A DNA stretch of 64,000 bases from Streptomyces mirabilis (GTDB lineage Bacteria; Actinomycetota; Actinomycetes; Streptomycetales; Streptomycetaceae), in NCBI RefSeq assembly GCF_039503195.1, contig NZ_JBCJKP010000001.1:9238001-9302000 (forward strand), given 5' to 3'. A program made the position numbers and the translations under genes. The notes under the pieces are model-generated. The model did no database searches. It saw nothing but the letters and a program-made list of their open reading frames with translations, and was not told the origin of the DNA. Below are positions 29,888 to 38,139 of the stretch, piece by piece. How positions within the stretch are numbered: the first letter of the stretch is position 1; each line of letters begins with the position of its first letter.

Positions 29888-31831
29888 GTGAATGACGCAG
29901 CGGTGTCTCATTCCCCCATGCCCGGTCGCTTGTTCGAGGTTTCGGATGAGCGGCTCGCGGCGGACCTGAAGAAGAGCTCGGGGAACACGCCCGCGCACCA
30001 TCCCGTCGGGGAACTCCTCGACCGCCACTGGGAAGCGGTCTTCGCCTACGCGCGCCTGTGCACCAACGGTGTGCGTCCCGCCGGAATGCTCACCACGGCC
30101 GCTTTCACCCGGCTGTTCGGCGAATCGCTGCGGCAGACCGGGCCGACGGCCGCCTGGCGGCCGCAGTTGCTGGTCACCGTACGGCGTATGACCGCCGAAT
30201 GGCTCGGGGACCAACGGCGGGAGATGCTTCATCCCGAATTGCTGGCCGATTCCGACAGCCGTGACCGGGTCATGGCGCGGCTTCTGCCGCCGGAGAACAG
30301 GCGGCAGTTGTCCCGCGCGTTCCAGCGGCTTCCCGAGCCCGCCCGCTGTCTGCTGTGGCACACCGAGGTCGAGGCCGAGCAACTCGCCGCACCCGCTGGG
30401 CTGTTGGGCATCAGCGACGACGACGCCCTGGTGGAACTGCGGCGGGCCCGGGAACGCCTGCGCGAGGGCTGCCTGGAAATCCACCGCGAACTGGCACCGG
30501 AGGAGGAGTGCCGCCGCTTCCACCGGATGCTCGACGTGTCCCTGCGCCGCGGCGGCCTCGACCTCGACGCCGACCTGAGCAGGCACATGGGCCGCTGCCG
30601 GCACTGCCGTCACACAGCCGACCAGCTGAGCCGGTTCAACGGCGACCTCGCGCTGCCCCTGGCCGAGGCTCTGCTCGGCTGGGGCGCCGCGGCCTACCTC
30701 GACTCCCGCCCCGGACGCGTCGACGCGATCGTGGAAGTGACGGACGTCCCGGGCGCCGTTCCGGCCGCGTACAGAATCCCTCCCCTTCCCAGCCACGCGC
30801 CCCTCGTTCCGGGCGAGCCCTCGCGCCCCGCCCCGCGCAGCCGCGCTTCCGGTGACTCCCGCCCGCCGACGCACAAGGCGCCCCGGCGCTCCTCCCGCCG
30901 CGCCCCGCGTCGCAACAACATCGCGCTCGCCGCGCTGACCGTGAGCGGAATGATCCTGGTCCCGCTGGTCCTGTGGGTCACCCAGAGCTCGGACGGCGCG
31001 CCCGGCATGGCCGACGGCGCCGGACCCTCGGGCTCGCCCAGTTCGGGTACGGCCAAGGCGCCGGGATCGAAGCCGTCCTGGATAGGCACCGGCGACACGT
31101 CGAAGGGCGGCGTGCGCGGCCGGCTGCGCAACACCGAGACCGGGCTGTGCATCGGCATCGTGGGCAAGAAGCCGGCGAAGGGCGTGGAGACCGCGCTCAC
31201 GCCCTGCTCCTCGGCGGCGAGCCAGGAATGGTCGTACGAGGACGACGGACTGCTGCGCGACCTGGCCGCCCCCGACCTCTGCCTCGACTCCCACCTCGGC
31301 TACTCGGTCCAACTCGGGCCCTGCACCGGCGAGTCGCAACCGGGCACCAAGAACGTGCGCTACGACTTCACCCTCCAGGGCACGGTGGTGCCCCGCTGGA
31401 ACCAGGACCTGGCCCTCACCCCCGCCTCCACCAAGGGCGAGGCGTCCGTGGTCCTCAAGGTCCGGGCGGAGGAGTCCGACCAGCACTGGACGATGGACAC
31501 CTCGTCGCCCTCGCTCCAGATGGAGGCGGTCAACTGGGACTCCGCCGGGCAGCCGAAGACATCGTCGGGTCGGGCCTCTCCCCAGCCGTCGAAGTCACCG
31601 TCGCCGACCGGGCCCAAGGCGTCGCCCCGGCCCTCGGTCGAGCCCTCGACGCCCGCGCCCTCGACACCCGACCACAGCTGCTCCCCGTACTACTACTGCG
31701 CGCCTCCGAGCGGACAGTACGGCGCACCCGGGTACGGGTACGGCTACGGAGATGGCTACGGCGGCTACGGCGGCTATGGGTACGGCGGTTACGGGGGATA
31801 CGGCGGTTACGGACACGGCGGCCATCGCTGA
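29888..31831 (+). CDS. Membrane protein combining sigma-like, zinc-finger, ricin-lectin and Gly/Tyr-rich parts
   Basis: The product has 647 residues. Residues 1-200 look like a degenerate sigma-70-type region (LSRAFQRLPEPARCLLWHTEV resembles region 4 HTH, split here from its neighbours). HMGRCRHCRHTA (about 225-240) is an anti-sigma-type HxxxCxxC zinc finger. A basic Pro/Arg linker precedes one membrane helix (IALAALTVSGMILVPLVLW). The outer part is a ricin-type beta-trefoil (TGLCIGIVG, CSSAASQEWSY, PDLCLDS), then a Pro/Ser linker and a GY-rich tail ending GGYGHGGHR. It may sense carbohydrate outside and signal inward, but this is inference. The GTG at 29888 has GGGAGGA 9 bases upstream; an ATG at 29843 lacks one. 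Confidence 0.72.
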   Translation: MNDAAVSHSPMPGRLFEVSDERLAADLKKSSGNTPAHHPVGELLDRHWEAVFAYARLCTNGVRPAGMLTTAAFTRLFGESLRQTGPTAAWRPQLLVTVRRMTAEWLGDQRREMLHPELLADSDSRDRVMARLLPPENRRQLSRAFQRLPEPARCLLWHTEVEAEQLAAPAGLLGISDDDALVELRRARERLREGCLEIHRELAPEEECRRFHRMLDVSLRRGGLDLDADLSRHMGRCRHCRHTADQLSRFNGDLALPLAEALLGWGAAAYLDSRPGRVDAIVEVTDVPGAVPAAYRIPPLPSHAPLVPGEPSRPAPRSRASGDSRPPTHKAPRRSSRRAPRRNNIALAALTVSGMILVPLVLWVTQSSDGAPGMADGAGPSGSPSSGTAKAPGSKPSWIGTGDTSKGGVRGRLRNTETGLCIGIVGKKPAKGVETALTPCSSAASQEWSYEDDGLLRDLAAPDLCLDSHLGYSVQLGPCTGESQPGTKNVRYDFTLQGTVVPRWNQDLALTPASTKGEASVVLKVRAEESDQHWTMDTSSPSLQMEAVNWDSAGQPKTSSGRASPQPSKSPSPTGPKASPRPSVEPSTPAPSTPDHSCSPYYYCAPPSGQYGAPGYGYGYGDGYGGYGGYGYGGYGGYGGYGHGGHR

Positions 31832-31850
31832 CCCGTCCTGTACGTCACAC

Positions 31851-31887
31851 CGACCGCGGCCGGGCCACGCGCGCCTGGCCGCGGTCG
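31851..31887. terminator. Bidirectional hairpin terminator
   Basis: An 11-bp perfect stem (31851-31861 and 31877-31887, arm CGACCGCGGCC) with a 15-base loop lies between convergent genes ending at 31831 and 31918. Confidence 0.72.
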
Positions 31888-31917
31888 TGTTCGTGGTGGT
31901 CGTCGGTGTCGGAGTCG

Positions 31918-33171
31918 TCAGGAACTCGCCGTGGCCGACTGCGAGGCCGCCGTGCCCAGGAACTCCGACCAGCCGCCGAGGGGCGACTGTCCCGGATTGA
32001 GGGTGCGCAGCTTGCGCAGTACGGCCGGGTCCTGGGCCTCCAGCCACTGGACGAGCTGGCGGAAGGAGACCAGGCGTACGTCGTCGTGCCCGGCGATCTG
32101 CTCGATGGCCTGCTCGACCGCGTCCATGTATATCCCCCCGTTCCAGCGTTCGAAGTGGTTGCCGATGAAGAAGGGGGCGCGGTTGCTCTCGTAGGCGCGG
32201 CGGAAGCCGGCGAGGTAGCTGTCTCGGGCCTGGGCGCGCCAGGCGTCGTACATGGACTTGTCCCCGAGCGGGTTGGCGTGGGACTGGTTGGCCATCAGGT
32301 TGTAGTCCATCGACAGGACCTGGAAGGAGTGACCGGGGAAGGGTATGGACTGCAGCGGGAAGTCCCAGATCCTGCCGCCCTGGACCTTGCCGGGCCACAT
32401 CTGCAGGCCGCCGGGGCTGCTGGCGTCGTACTTCCAGCCGAGGGCGGCGGCGGTCGGCAGCAGGTTGGACTGGCCCTCAAGACACGGGGCTCGGCCACCG
32501 ATCAGCTCCTTCTCGTAGTCGAAGGGGAACGGTTCGAGGTCGGTGAAGCCGGTGTTGGTCTTCCACTCGGTGACGAACTTCTTCGCCTGCGCGATCTCGC
32601 TGCGCCACTCGGCGGGGGACCAGCGCCGCACCCCGTCCGCGCCACAGAAGTGGCCGTTGAAGTGGGTGCCGATCTCGTGGCCCTCCAGCCAGGCGGACCG
32701 GATCTGCTGGATCGTGGAGTGGATGTGCCGGTCGGAGAGGTAGCCGATCGCGGAGGCGCCCACGGGGTGCTGAGGCGGGCTGTAGAGGTGCTTCTTCGAC
32801 TCGGGCAGTGTGTAGATGCCGCTGAGGAAGAACGTCATCGAGGCGCCGTGGTCGGCGGCGACCTTGCGGAAGCGGGAGAACAGCTTGTTGCTGAGCTCGC
32901 CCGCGCCGTCCCAGGAGAAGACCACGAACTGCGGCGGGCGCTCGCCCGGCTTCAGCCGTTCGGCCTTCGGCTGCTTGGGCTGGGCCCCGGTGTCGGCGGT
33001 GGAGCCGTCGCCGATCAGTTTCGGCTTGGGGGACTTGCCGCTCGTGTCCCCCTTGGCGCTGCTGCCCACGGACCAGTCGTTCGCCGAGCAGGCGGTGAGC
33101 GCGCCCAGGCCGCCCAGCGCGCCCGCGGTTGCCGTCGCGGTCAGCAGACGCCTGCGTGAGATGCCGGTCAT
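31918..33171 (-). CDS. Polysaccharide-deacetylase-like lipoprotein (Tat signal)
   Basis: The product has 417 residues with a Tat motif (SRRRLLTA) and a lipobox LTAC, suggesting a Tat-exported lipoprotein. A charged linker and a NodB-like barrel follow (FVVFSWDGAGE in place of TFDDGP, then EIGTHFNGHFCGADG). The usual Asp pair is replaced and the HxxxH motif is altered to THFNGH, so the esterase site may be different or lost. The start at 33171 is chosen because it gives the Tat motif; the frame opens at 33210. Function beyond an extracellular glycan role is not clear. Confidence 0.78.
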   Translation of the reverse strand: MTGISRRRLLTATATAGALGGLGALTACSANDWSVGSSAKGDTSGKSPKPKLIGDGSTADTGAQPKQPKAERLKPGERPPQFVVFSWDGAGELSNKLFSRFRKVAADHGASMTFFLSGIYTLPESKKHLYSPPQHPVGASAIGYLSDRHIHSTIQQIRSAWLEGHEIGTHFNGHFCGADGVRRWSPAEWRSEIAQAKKFVTEWKTNTGFTDLEPFPFDYEKELIGGRAPCLEGQSNLLPTAAALGWKYDASSPGGLQMWPGKVQGGRIWDFPLQSIPFPGHSFQVLSMDYNLMANQSHANPLGDKSMYDAWRAQARDSYLAGFRRAYESNRAPFFIGNHFERWNGGIYMDAVEQAIEQIAGHDDVRLVSFRQLVQWLEAQDPAVLRKLRTLNPGQSPLGGWSEFLGTAASQSATASS

Positions 33172-33400
33172 GATGAACCCCCGAAGTTTCTCGATCCGGC
33201 TCCCGCCCACGGGCGGGAGCTTCCGTTCCTGTGACGCGCCGCTCCGCGGGGTGCGTCACACGGTGTGATGCGTGGATCGTCGAGAAAGGTCGCCGGGATC
33301 GGCACGTGTTGCTGTTCCGTGACAAACCCCGCCGATCCGCGGGGCGGACGGCGGGGCGGGGGAGCGACGTGGGTCGCGGGGTCGGTGACGCGGACCGGGG

Positions 33401-34120
33401 TCAGGCGCCGTTGCCGGCGCGGACGACGGTCAGGGATACGGAAGAGGCGTTCCCCGACACGGGTACCTCGCCGCCCTTCCACGTGACCTTGAGCGGGTCC
33501 CGCTCGTCGGGCGGCGTGACGATCAGCGAGGCGGGCGTCGCCGTCTTCGCCCCGCTGATGCCCGGATTGGAGAACGTCAGCCCCGCCCACGCGCTCCGCC
33601 CCGGCGTCAGCGTGACCGTGGTCGGCGTATCGGCGGAGCGCCTCGGGTCGGGCCCGAGCTGCTTGCCCGACGCGTCGACGAACGCCGCCCCGGGGAAGCC
33701 ACGCAGGGTGCAGGTGCGGTGGGAGGTGTTGGTGAGGACGACGGGGAAGTTCTCCTGACCGGCGCCCGGATTGTTGGCGCCGACCGTCGCGCGCAGCTCC
33801 GAGGTGTGGCATCGGGTACTGCCGGACGAGCCGCTCCCGGTCGAGGACGAGTTCGAGCTCGACGACGAGTTCGAGGCAGCTGCCGATGGTGTGAGGGAGC
33901 CGGTCGGGGCGGCGCCCGTTCCGGTGGTGTCCGTGGTCTTGTCGCCGGAGGCCGGCTCGGCCGTGCCGGAGAGCTTCTGCGGAGGACTGGCGGTGCCGTG
34001 GTCGGTGCCGCAGGCCGTGAGCAGGCCGAGCAGCGCGACCCCCGCGACCAGCGCTGCCCTGTGGGTGGGGGAGGACGGGCGGCGGACGGGAACCGCGTCG
34101 CCGGGCCGGAAGGTCGCCAT
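33401..34120 (-). CDS. DUF4232 lipoprotein
   Basis: The product has 239 residues. An N-terminal hydrophobic segment ends in LLTAC (lipobox), followed by a long Ser/Thr/Gly/Ala linker with SSSSSNSSSTGSGS. The DUF4232 beta domain has two conserved Cys (RCHTSELRATVG and HRTCTLRGFPGAAF). The family is extracytoplasmic, common in actinobacteria and of unknown function. It lies downstream of the kinase gene (34347-35738) on the same strand, 226 bases away. Confidence 0.82.
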   Translation of the reverse strand: MATFRPGDAVPVRRPSSPTHRAALVAGVALLGLLTACGTDHGTASPPQKLSGTAEPASGDKTTDTTGTGAAPTGSLTPSAAASNSSSSSNSSSTGSGSSGSTRCHTSELRATVGANNPGAGQENFPVVLTNTSHRTCTLRGFPGAAFVDASGKQLGPDPRRSADTPTTVTLTPGRSAWAGLTFSNPGISGAKTATPASLIVTPPDERDPLKVTWKGGEVPVSGNASSVSLTVVRAGNGA

Positions 34121-34297
34121 GTCAACACTCCTTGGAATTCACCGCACGCGCCCTGACTCGGCGTGCGAAACGGCGCTCTGTGCTCCGTCACCAGTGTCCG
34201 ATGCTCGGGCACGCGAAAAAGTTCGCGGAGCGGACCCGCGATTTCCGCGGGTCCCGGAACGGGGATCGTGATCCGGGGCCCGCGGACCCCGGCGCCG

Positions 34298-34357
34298 CTC
34301 GTCAGTTTCCCGCGGGTCAGCCTCCGGCTCGTCAGTTTCCCGCTCGTCAGCCTGCGG
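34298..34357. repeat. Two-copy 30-bp tandem duplication at the kinase gene 3' end
   Basis: 34298-34327 and 34328-34357 share CTCGTCAGTTTCCCGC and GTCAGCCTSCGG at a constant period of 30 bases (about 27 of 30 identical). The distal copy overlaps the kinase stop codon (34347-34349). A CCGGGG/CCCCGG hairpin at 34273-34292 follows. Confidence 0.7.
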
Positions 34358-35738
34358 CCCGTATGGAGCCGAGTACGTGGTCGGTCGTCGCGGCGTTGCC
34401 GGCGGCCTGACGGATCTGGACGTACAGCTGTGGCTGCTGGTTCCCGCCCGCCGCGGTGAGCCCCGCCTCCGTGAGTGAGCCATGGCTGCCCGGACAGGCG
34501 TTCCAGGTGCGGATCAGCCCGTGCCAGCGCGTGCCCGTGTAGGTGCGGCTGCCCTCGTAGTGGCAGTCGATGTGGGCGATGGTCGCGACCCTGGCGCGCA
34601 CGTCGCCGTGTGCGCTCAGGCCGACGAACACCCCGTCCACGCCCGAGCTCAGGTTCTGCCACCTCGCCAGGTCGTCCGCGACGGCGAGACCCGGTTCGTG
34701 CGTGTCCGGCAGGCCCACGGTCCGCGGATTCCACCCGGAGTCGCGCAGTTGGCGGCCCCACCCGCCCGGGACCTCGACCGAGACCTGCCCTGAGGCGTCC
34801 TCGACCGTCACGGACGGGGCGTCGGACCCTCGGGTCACGAGCGCGGTGGTCACACCGGCCGCGCCGATCACGACCGCGGCGGCCACGGCCACCAGCACGG
34901 TCCGCCGACGGCGCCGGGGCACGCGGACCGCCCCCATCGACACCTGTTCGGCCAACCGTTCCAACTCCACGGCCAGGCTCAGCGCCGTGGGCCAGCGCCG
35001 CTCGCGGTCGGGTTCCATGGCGCGCAGCAGCGCCCGCCGCACGTCCGGGGCCAGATCCGTACGCAGCCGTTCGGGTCGTACGACCTTGCCGGGCGGCCCG
35101 GGGACCGACCCCGTGACCAGGTGGTAGCCCAGAGCACCGAGGCTGTACACGTCGGCCCGCGCGTCGATGCCCGAACCGGGCTGGGCCTGCTCGGGCGGGG
35201 TGTAGCCCGCGGAACCGGCCGCCATCGTCAGCCCGGAGGCCTGCGCCAGGCTCTTGGCGAGCCCGAGGTCGGCGAGCAGGACGCGATCGGCGCCGCCGGT
35301 GGAGGTGCGCAGCAGTACGTTGGACGGTTTGATGTCGCGGTGCACGATCCCGGCCTCGTGCAGCGCGGCCGCGGCCCGTGCCGCGAGGGCCGTCAGGCGC
35401 AGTGCCTCGGCGATGGGCAGCGGCCCGGCCTCGATCCGGTCGTCGAGGGTGCCTCCGTCGGCGTACTCCATGACGAAGTAGGGCCTGCCGTCGGGTAGTT
35501 CACCGATGTCGTAGACCTGGACGACCCGGTTCGAGTCGGCCTTGCGCAGCAGCCGGGCCTCGGAGAGGAAACGTTCGCGGACGTCGAGGTGGTCGGCCCA
35601 GTTGTCGGACAGTACCTTCAGGGCGACGACGGCCTCGAGCACCTCGTCGTGGGCCAGCCACACCACGCCGAAGCCACCCGCGCCGAGACGCCGGTCCAGA
35701 CGGTAGCGACCGATCCGATCGAGGGGACCCCTCACCAT
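34347..35738 (-). CDS. Membrane serine/threonine protein kinase
   Basis: The product has 463 residues. The kinase domain (about 8-260) shows the Gly-rich loop LGAGGFGVVW, catalytic Lys in VALKVLSD, the catalytic loop HRDIKPSN, DLG in place of DFG, and TPPEQAQ in place of APE. One membrane helix (about 285-305) leads to an extracytoplasmic domain of about 150 residues without PASTA repeats; it has a Cys pair (DCHYEGS and NACPGSH) and is possibly a sensor. The ATG at 35738 is preferred; a TTG lies at 35744. It diverges from a sigma factor gene. Confidence 0.9.
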   Translation of the reverse strand: MVRGPLDRIGRYRLDRRLGAGGFGVVWLAHDEVLEAVVALKVLSDNWADHLDVRERFLSEARLLRKADSNRVVQVYDIGELPDGRPYFVMEYADGGTLDDRIEAGPLPIAEALRLTALAARAAAALHEAGIVHRDIKPSNVLLRTSTGGADRVLLADLGLAKSLAQASGLTMAAGSAGYTPPEQAQPGSGIDARADVYSLGALGYHLVTGSVPGPPGKVVRPERLRTDLAPDVRRALLRAMEPDRERRWPTALSLAVELERLAEQVSMGAVRVPRRRRRTVLVAVAAAVVIGAAGVTTALVTRGSDAPSVTVEDASGQVSVEVPGGWGRQLRDSGWNPRTVGLPDTHEPGLAVADDLARWQNLSSGVDGVFVGLSAHGDVRARVATIAHIDCHYEGSRTYTGTRWHGLIRTWNACPGSHGSLTEAGLTAAGGNQQPQLYVQIRQAAGNAATTDHVLGSIRAAG

Positions 35739-35744
35739 GGACAA

Positions 35745-36263
35745 CCCGTCGCAAAGCCTGTGAGCCGGTGGGTTCGACCACGGTCGAGATGGCCTGGCAT
35801 CTGTTCACCAGCGGGCATTTGCTCTCCAGGGCGGGGCGGATGCCACGAGCGCGGCGCTGTGGCCGCTGTCCCTAGAGGGGTTGCTGCTCCTGGCAACGGT
35901 CGGGCTGTTGAAGCCTACCGGTCACGTCGGCCGCCGAGCACGCGGCACCATGCGGAGGGCGTTCTTCCTCGGTATCCCCTGTGTCGTCGCAGATGGAGGC
36001 TTTATGGGGGACTTCGTAAGCACCCGGCGCAGGCTGCCAGGAGGAGCCCGACGGAGAACGCCCAGGCCCCGAGGAAGCATGCCGACGGCGGTGTCCATCT
36101 CCTTTCACCCCGCCTCCCCGGCGGAACCGGGTAGGGGCGCGACCTCCGGGCTGTCCGACGGAGCGGGACGGAGAGAGCCCCAGCCAACTGGGGCGCGCCG
36201 AACGACGCCGGGTGCGTGCAACTATGATGCGTGGCCTCTGATCGACACCGAGGGGAGCACCCC
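35745..36263. other. Divergent intergenic region, kinase / sigma factor
   Basis: No gene of recognisable composition lies in these 519 bases. TATGAT at 36223-36228 is a near-consensus -10 element and AGGGGAG at 36251-36257 a ribosome site for the sigma factor. Short open frames here lack ribosome sites. Confidence 0.45.
36223..36228 (+). promoter_or_regulatory. Candidate -10 element TATGAT of the sigma factor gene
   Basis: TATGAT differs from TATAAT at one position and would start transcription near 36235, leaving room for the ribosome site before GTG 36264. No clear -35 was seen. Confidence 0.45.
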
Positions 36264-36815
36264 GTGCAGGACGCGGCGGCGACCGAGGAGCTCGCGCTGC
36301 GCGCGGCCTCGGGTGATCCGGCGGCCCTTGATCTGCTGCTCCAGGGGATCCGACCGGAGGTCGTGCGGCGCTGCGGGCGCTTCCTGCCCTGCCGCGAGGA
36401 CGCCGAGGAGGCTGCGCAGGACGTCCTCCTCCAGGTGGCGCGGAAGATCACCTCATTCGAGGGGCGAAGCCGATTCAGTACCTGGCTCTACACCGTCGTC
36501 GCCAACTGCGCCCGTCAGAAGTACCGCGAGCTGAAGCGGCGGGCCGCCGAGCAGCCGGACGCGATCGACGCCTCGCAGCACGTCGACCCGCGTACCACGA
36601 GCGTGATCGCCGGATCCCGCATCGACCTCCTGGAGGCGCTGGAGCGCCTGGAGCGCGAACACCCGCATCTGGTGGCGCCGTTGGTCTACCGGGACATCTG
36701 CCAGCTGGAGTACGCCGAGGTCGCCGAGCGCGTCGGCATTCCGCTCGGCACGCTCAAGTCCCGGCTGCACGAGGCGCGCAGGCAGGTCAGGCCCTGGCTG
36801 GTCGACGCGTCCTGA
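36264..36815 (+). CDS. ECF-type RNA polymerase sigma factor
   Basis: The product has 183 residues with region 2 (LPCREDAEEAAQDVLLQVAR, then GRSRFSTWLYTVVANCARQK) and region 4 (ICQLEYAEVAERVGIPLGTL, then KSRLHEARRQVR). It directs RNA polymerase to a special promoter class; no cognate anti-sigma gene lies beside it. The GTG at 36264 has AGGGGAG 6 bases upstream and is preferred. An upstream GTG at 36231 lies only 2 bases beyond the likely -10 hexamer. The divergent membrane kinase could be linked but there is no direct sign. Confidence 0.88.
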   Translation: MQDAAATEELALRAASGDPAALDLLLQGIRPEVVRRCGRFLPCREDAEEAAQDVLLQVARKITSFEGRSRFSTWLYTVVANCARQKYRELKRRAAEQPDAIDASQHVDPRTTSVIAGSRIDLLEALERLEREHPHLVAPLVYRDICQLEYAEVAERVGIPLGTLKSRLHEARRQVRPWLVDAS

Positions 36816-37060
36816 CGGATCGGCGCCCACCTGCCGCGGTCGACCACCGCGCGAGCCGTCAACCGGCCCGAATCCCAAGTCGGTTGTGGCGCCAGGTAAG
36901 AGGTTGATGATAAGTCGCGGCAGGGTCTGCCGGCGGCCTTGATCATGTCGGTACTGTCCACCGTTGTGTCGAACGGCAGTCGTTCAACGGCCGTTCTACG
37001 CGCGCAGATCGGCGCCCCGCACCGCCTCTTCCCCCGCCCCCACCCATGGAGGAATGCCGG

Positions 37061-37999
37061 ATGCTCACCCCCACAAGGCCCCGCCACAGACTCGCCGTCG
37101 CCCTCACCGCGCTCGGCGTGCTGCTCACGGGAGCCGCGCTCCAGACGACCACCGCCGCCCCCGCGCACGCGGCCACCACCCATCACGTCCTGTTCGACAA
37201 CGGACACGCCGAGACGGCGGGCAACGCCGACTGGATCGTCTCCACCAGCCAGCCGAACCCGCTGGGCGAGGACTCCTCGCCGTCCTCCGAGACCGACTGG
37301 ACCGGCGCGCTCTCCTCATGGGGCGTGGCTCTGCAGAAGACCGGCGGCTACAGCCTGGACACGCTGCCTTCGGGCTCCAAGCTGACGTACGGCGGTACCT
37401 CGGCCACCGACCTGTCGAACTTCGACACGCTGGTGCTGCCCGAGCCCAACACGCTCTTCACGACGGCCGAGAAGACCGCGATCATGACGTTCGTGAAGAA
37501 CGGCGGCGGTCTGTTCATGATCTCCGACCACACCGGCGCCGACCGCAACAACGACGGCTACGACGCGGTGAAGATCCTCAACGACCTGATGACCAACAAC
37601 AGCGTCGACTCCACCGACCCGTTCGGCTTCTCCATCGACTCGCTGAACATCAGCTCGGGCTACCCGGCGGCGATCAGCGACAGCACCGACGCCGTCCTGC
37701 ACGGCTCGTTCGGTACCGTCACCAAGAGCCTCATCGCCAACGGTACGACGGCCACGCTGAAGCCCGCCGACAACTCGTCGGTCAAGGGCCTGCTCTACCG
37801 CTCCGGTTACTCGGGCAACACCGGGGCCTTCTTCGCCACCAGCACCTTCGGCAGCGGCAAGGTCGCCTTCTGGGGCGACAGTTCGCCGATCGACGACGGC
37901 ACCGGCCAGTCCGGCAACACGCTCTACGACGGCTGGAACGACACCGGCGCCACCAACGCCGCCCTCGCGCTGAACGCCACCGAGTGGCTTTCCTCGTAG
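37061..37999 (+). CDS. Secreted protein of unknown function with a glutamine-amidotransferase-like fold
   Basis: The product has 312 residues: a twin-Arg-poor Sec signal (RHRLAVALTALGVLLTGAAL, cleavage near AHAA) and a domain with alternating strands and helices. Segments such as FDTLVLPEPNTLFT, FVKNGGGLFMISDHTGADR and VLHGSFGTVTKS recall the class I amidotransferase or ThuA-like Rossmann layout, but without a catalytic Cys. It may be a secreted hydrolase or binding protein. ATG 37061 is chosen because GGAGGA at 37048-37053 gives proper spacing; the ATG at 37046 overlaps that site. Confidence 0.75.
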   Translation: MLTPTRPRHRLAVALTALGVLLTGAALQTTTAAPAHAATTHHVLFDNGHAETAGNADWIVSTSQPNPLGEDSSPSSETDWTGALSSWGVALQKTGGYSLDTLPSGSKLTYGGTSATDLSNFDTLVLPEPNTLFTTAEKTAIMTFVKNGGGLFMISDHTGADRNNDGYDAVKILNDLMTNNSVDSTDPFGFSIDSLNISSGYPAAISDSTDAVLHGSFGTVTKSLIANGTTATLKPADNSSVKGLLYRSGYSGNTGAFFATSTFGSGKVAFWGDSSPIDDGTGQSGNTLYDGWNDTGATNAALALNATEWLSS

Positions 38000-38005
38000 G
38001 CGAGC

Positions 38006-38056
38006 CGAGCCTCTGAACGAGCCGAGCCTCTGAACGAGGCGAGCCTCTGAACGAGT
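38006..38056. repeat. Three tandem 17-bp repeats
   Basis: CGAGCCTCTGAACGAG plus one variable base is repeated three times with a period of exactly 17 (38006-38022, 38023-38039, 38040-38056). A degenerate fourth copy follows. They lie right after the secreted protein stop codon at 37999. Confidence 0.85.
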
Positions 38057-38083
38057 CGAGCCTCGTGGAGGAGTCGAGCAAGT

Positions 38084-38127
38084 GAGCCCGTGGCCCCTGG
38101 TGTGCGCACACCAGGGGCCACGGGCTC
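38084..38127. terminator. 44-base perfect palindrome, bidirectional terminator
   Basis: The sequence from 38084 to 38127 is a perfect inverted repeat of 22 + 22 bases centred on TGTGCGCACA. It sits between convergent genes ending at 37999 and 38140. Confidence 0.85.
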
Positions 38128-38139
38128 GGTCGTGTCCGG

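Noticed and set aside
36231..36263. Upstream start for the sigma factor
   Set aside because: The GTG at 36231 lies two bases after the likely -10 hexamer, while GTG 36264 has a good ribosome site.
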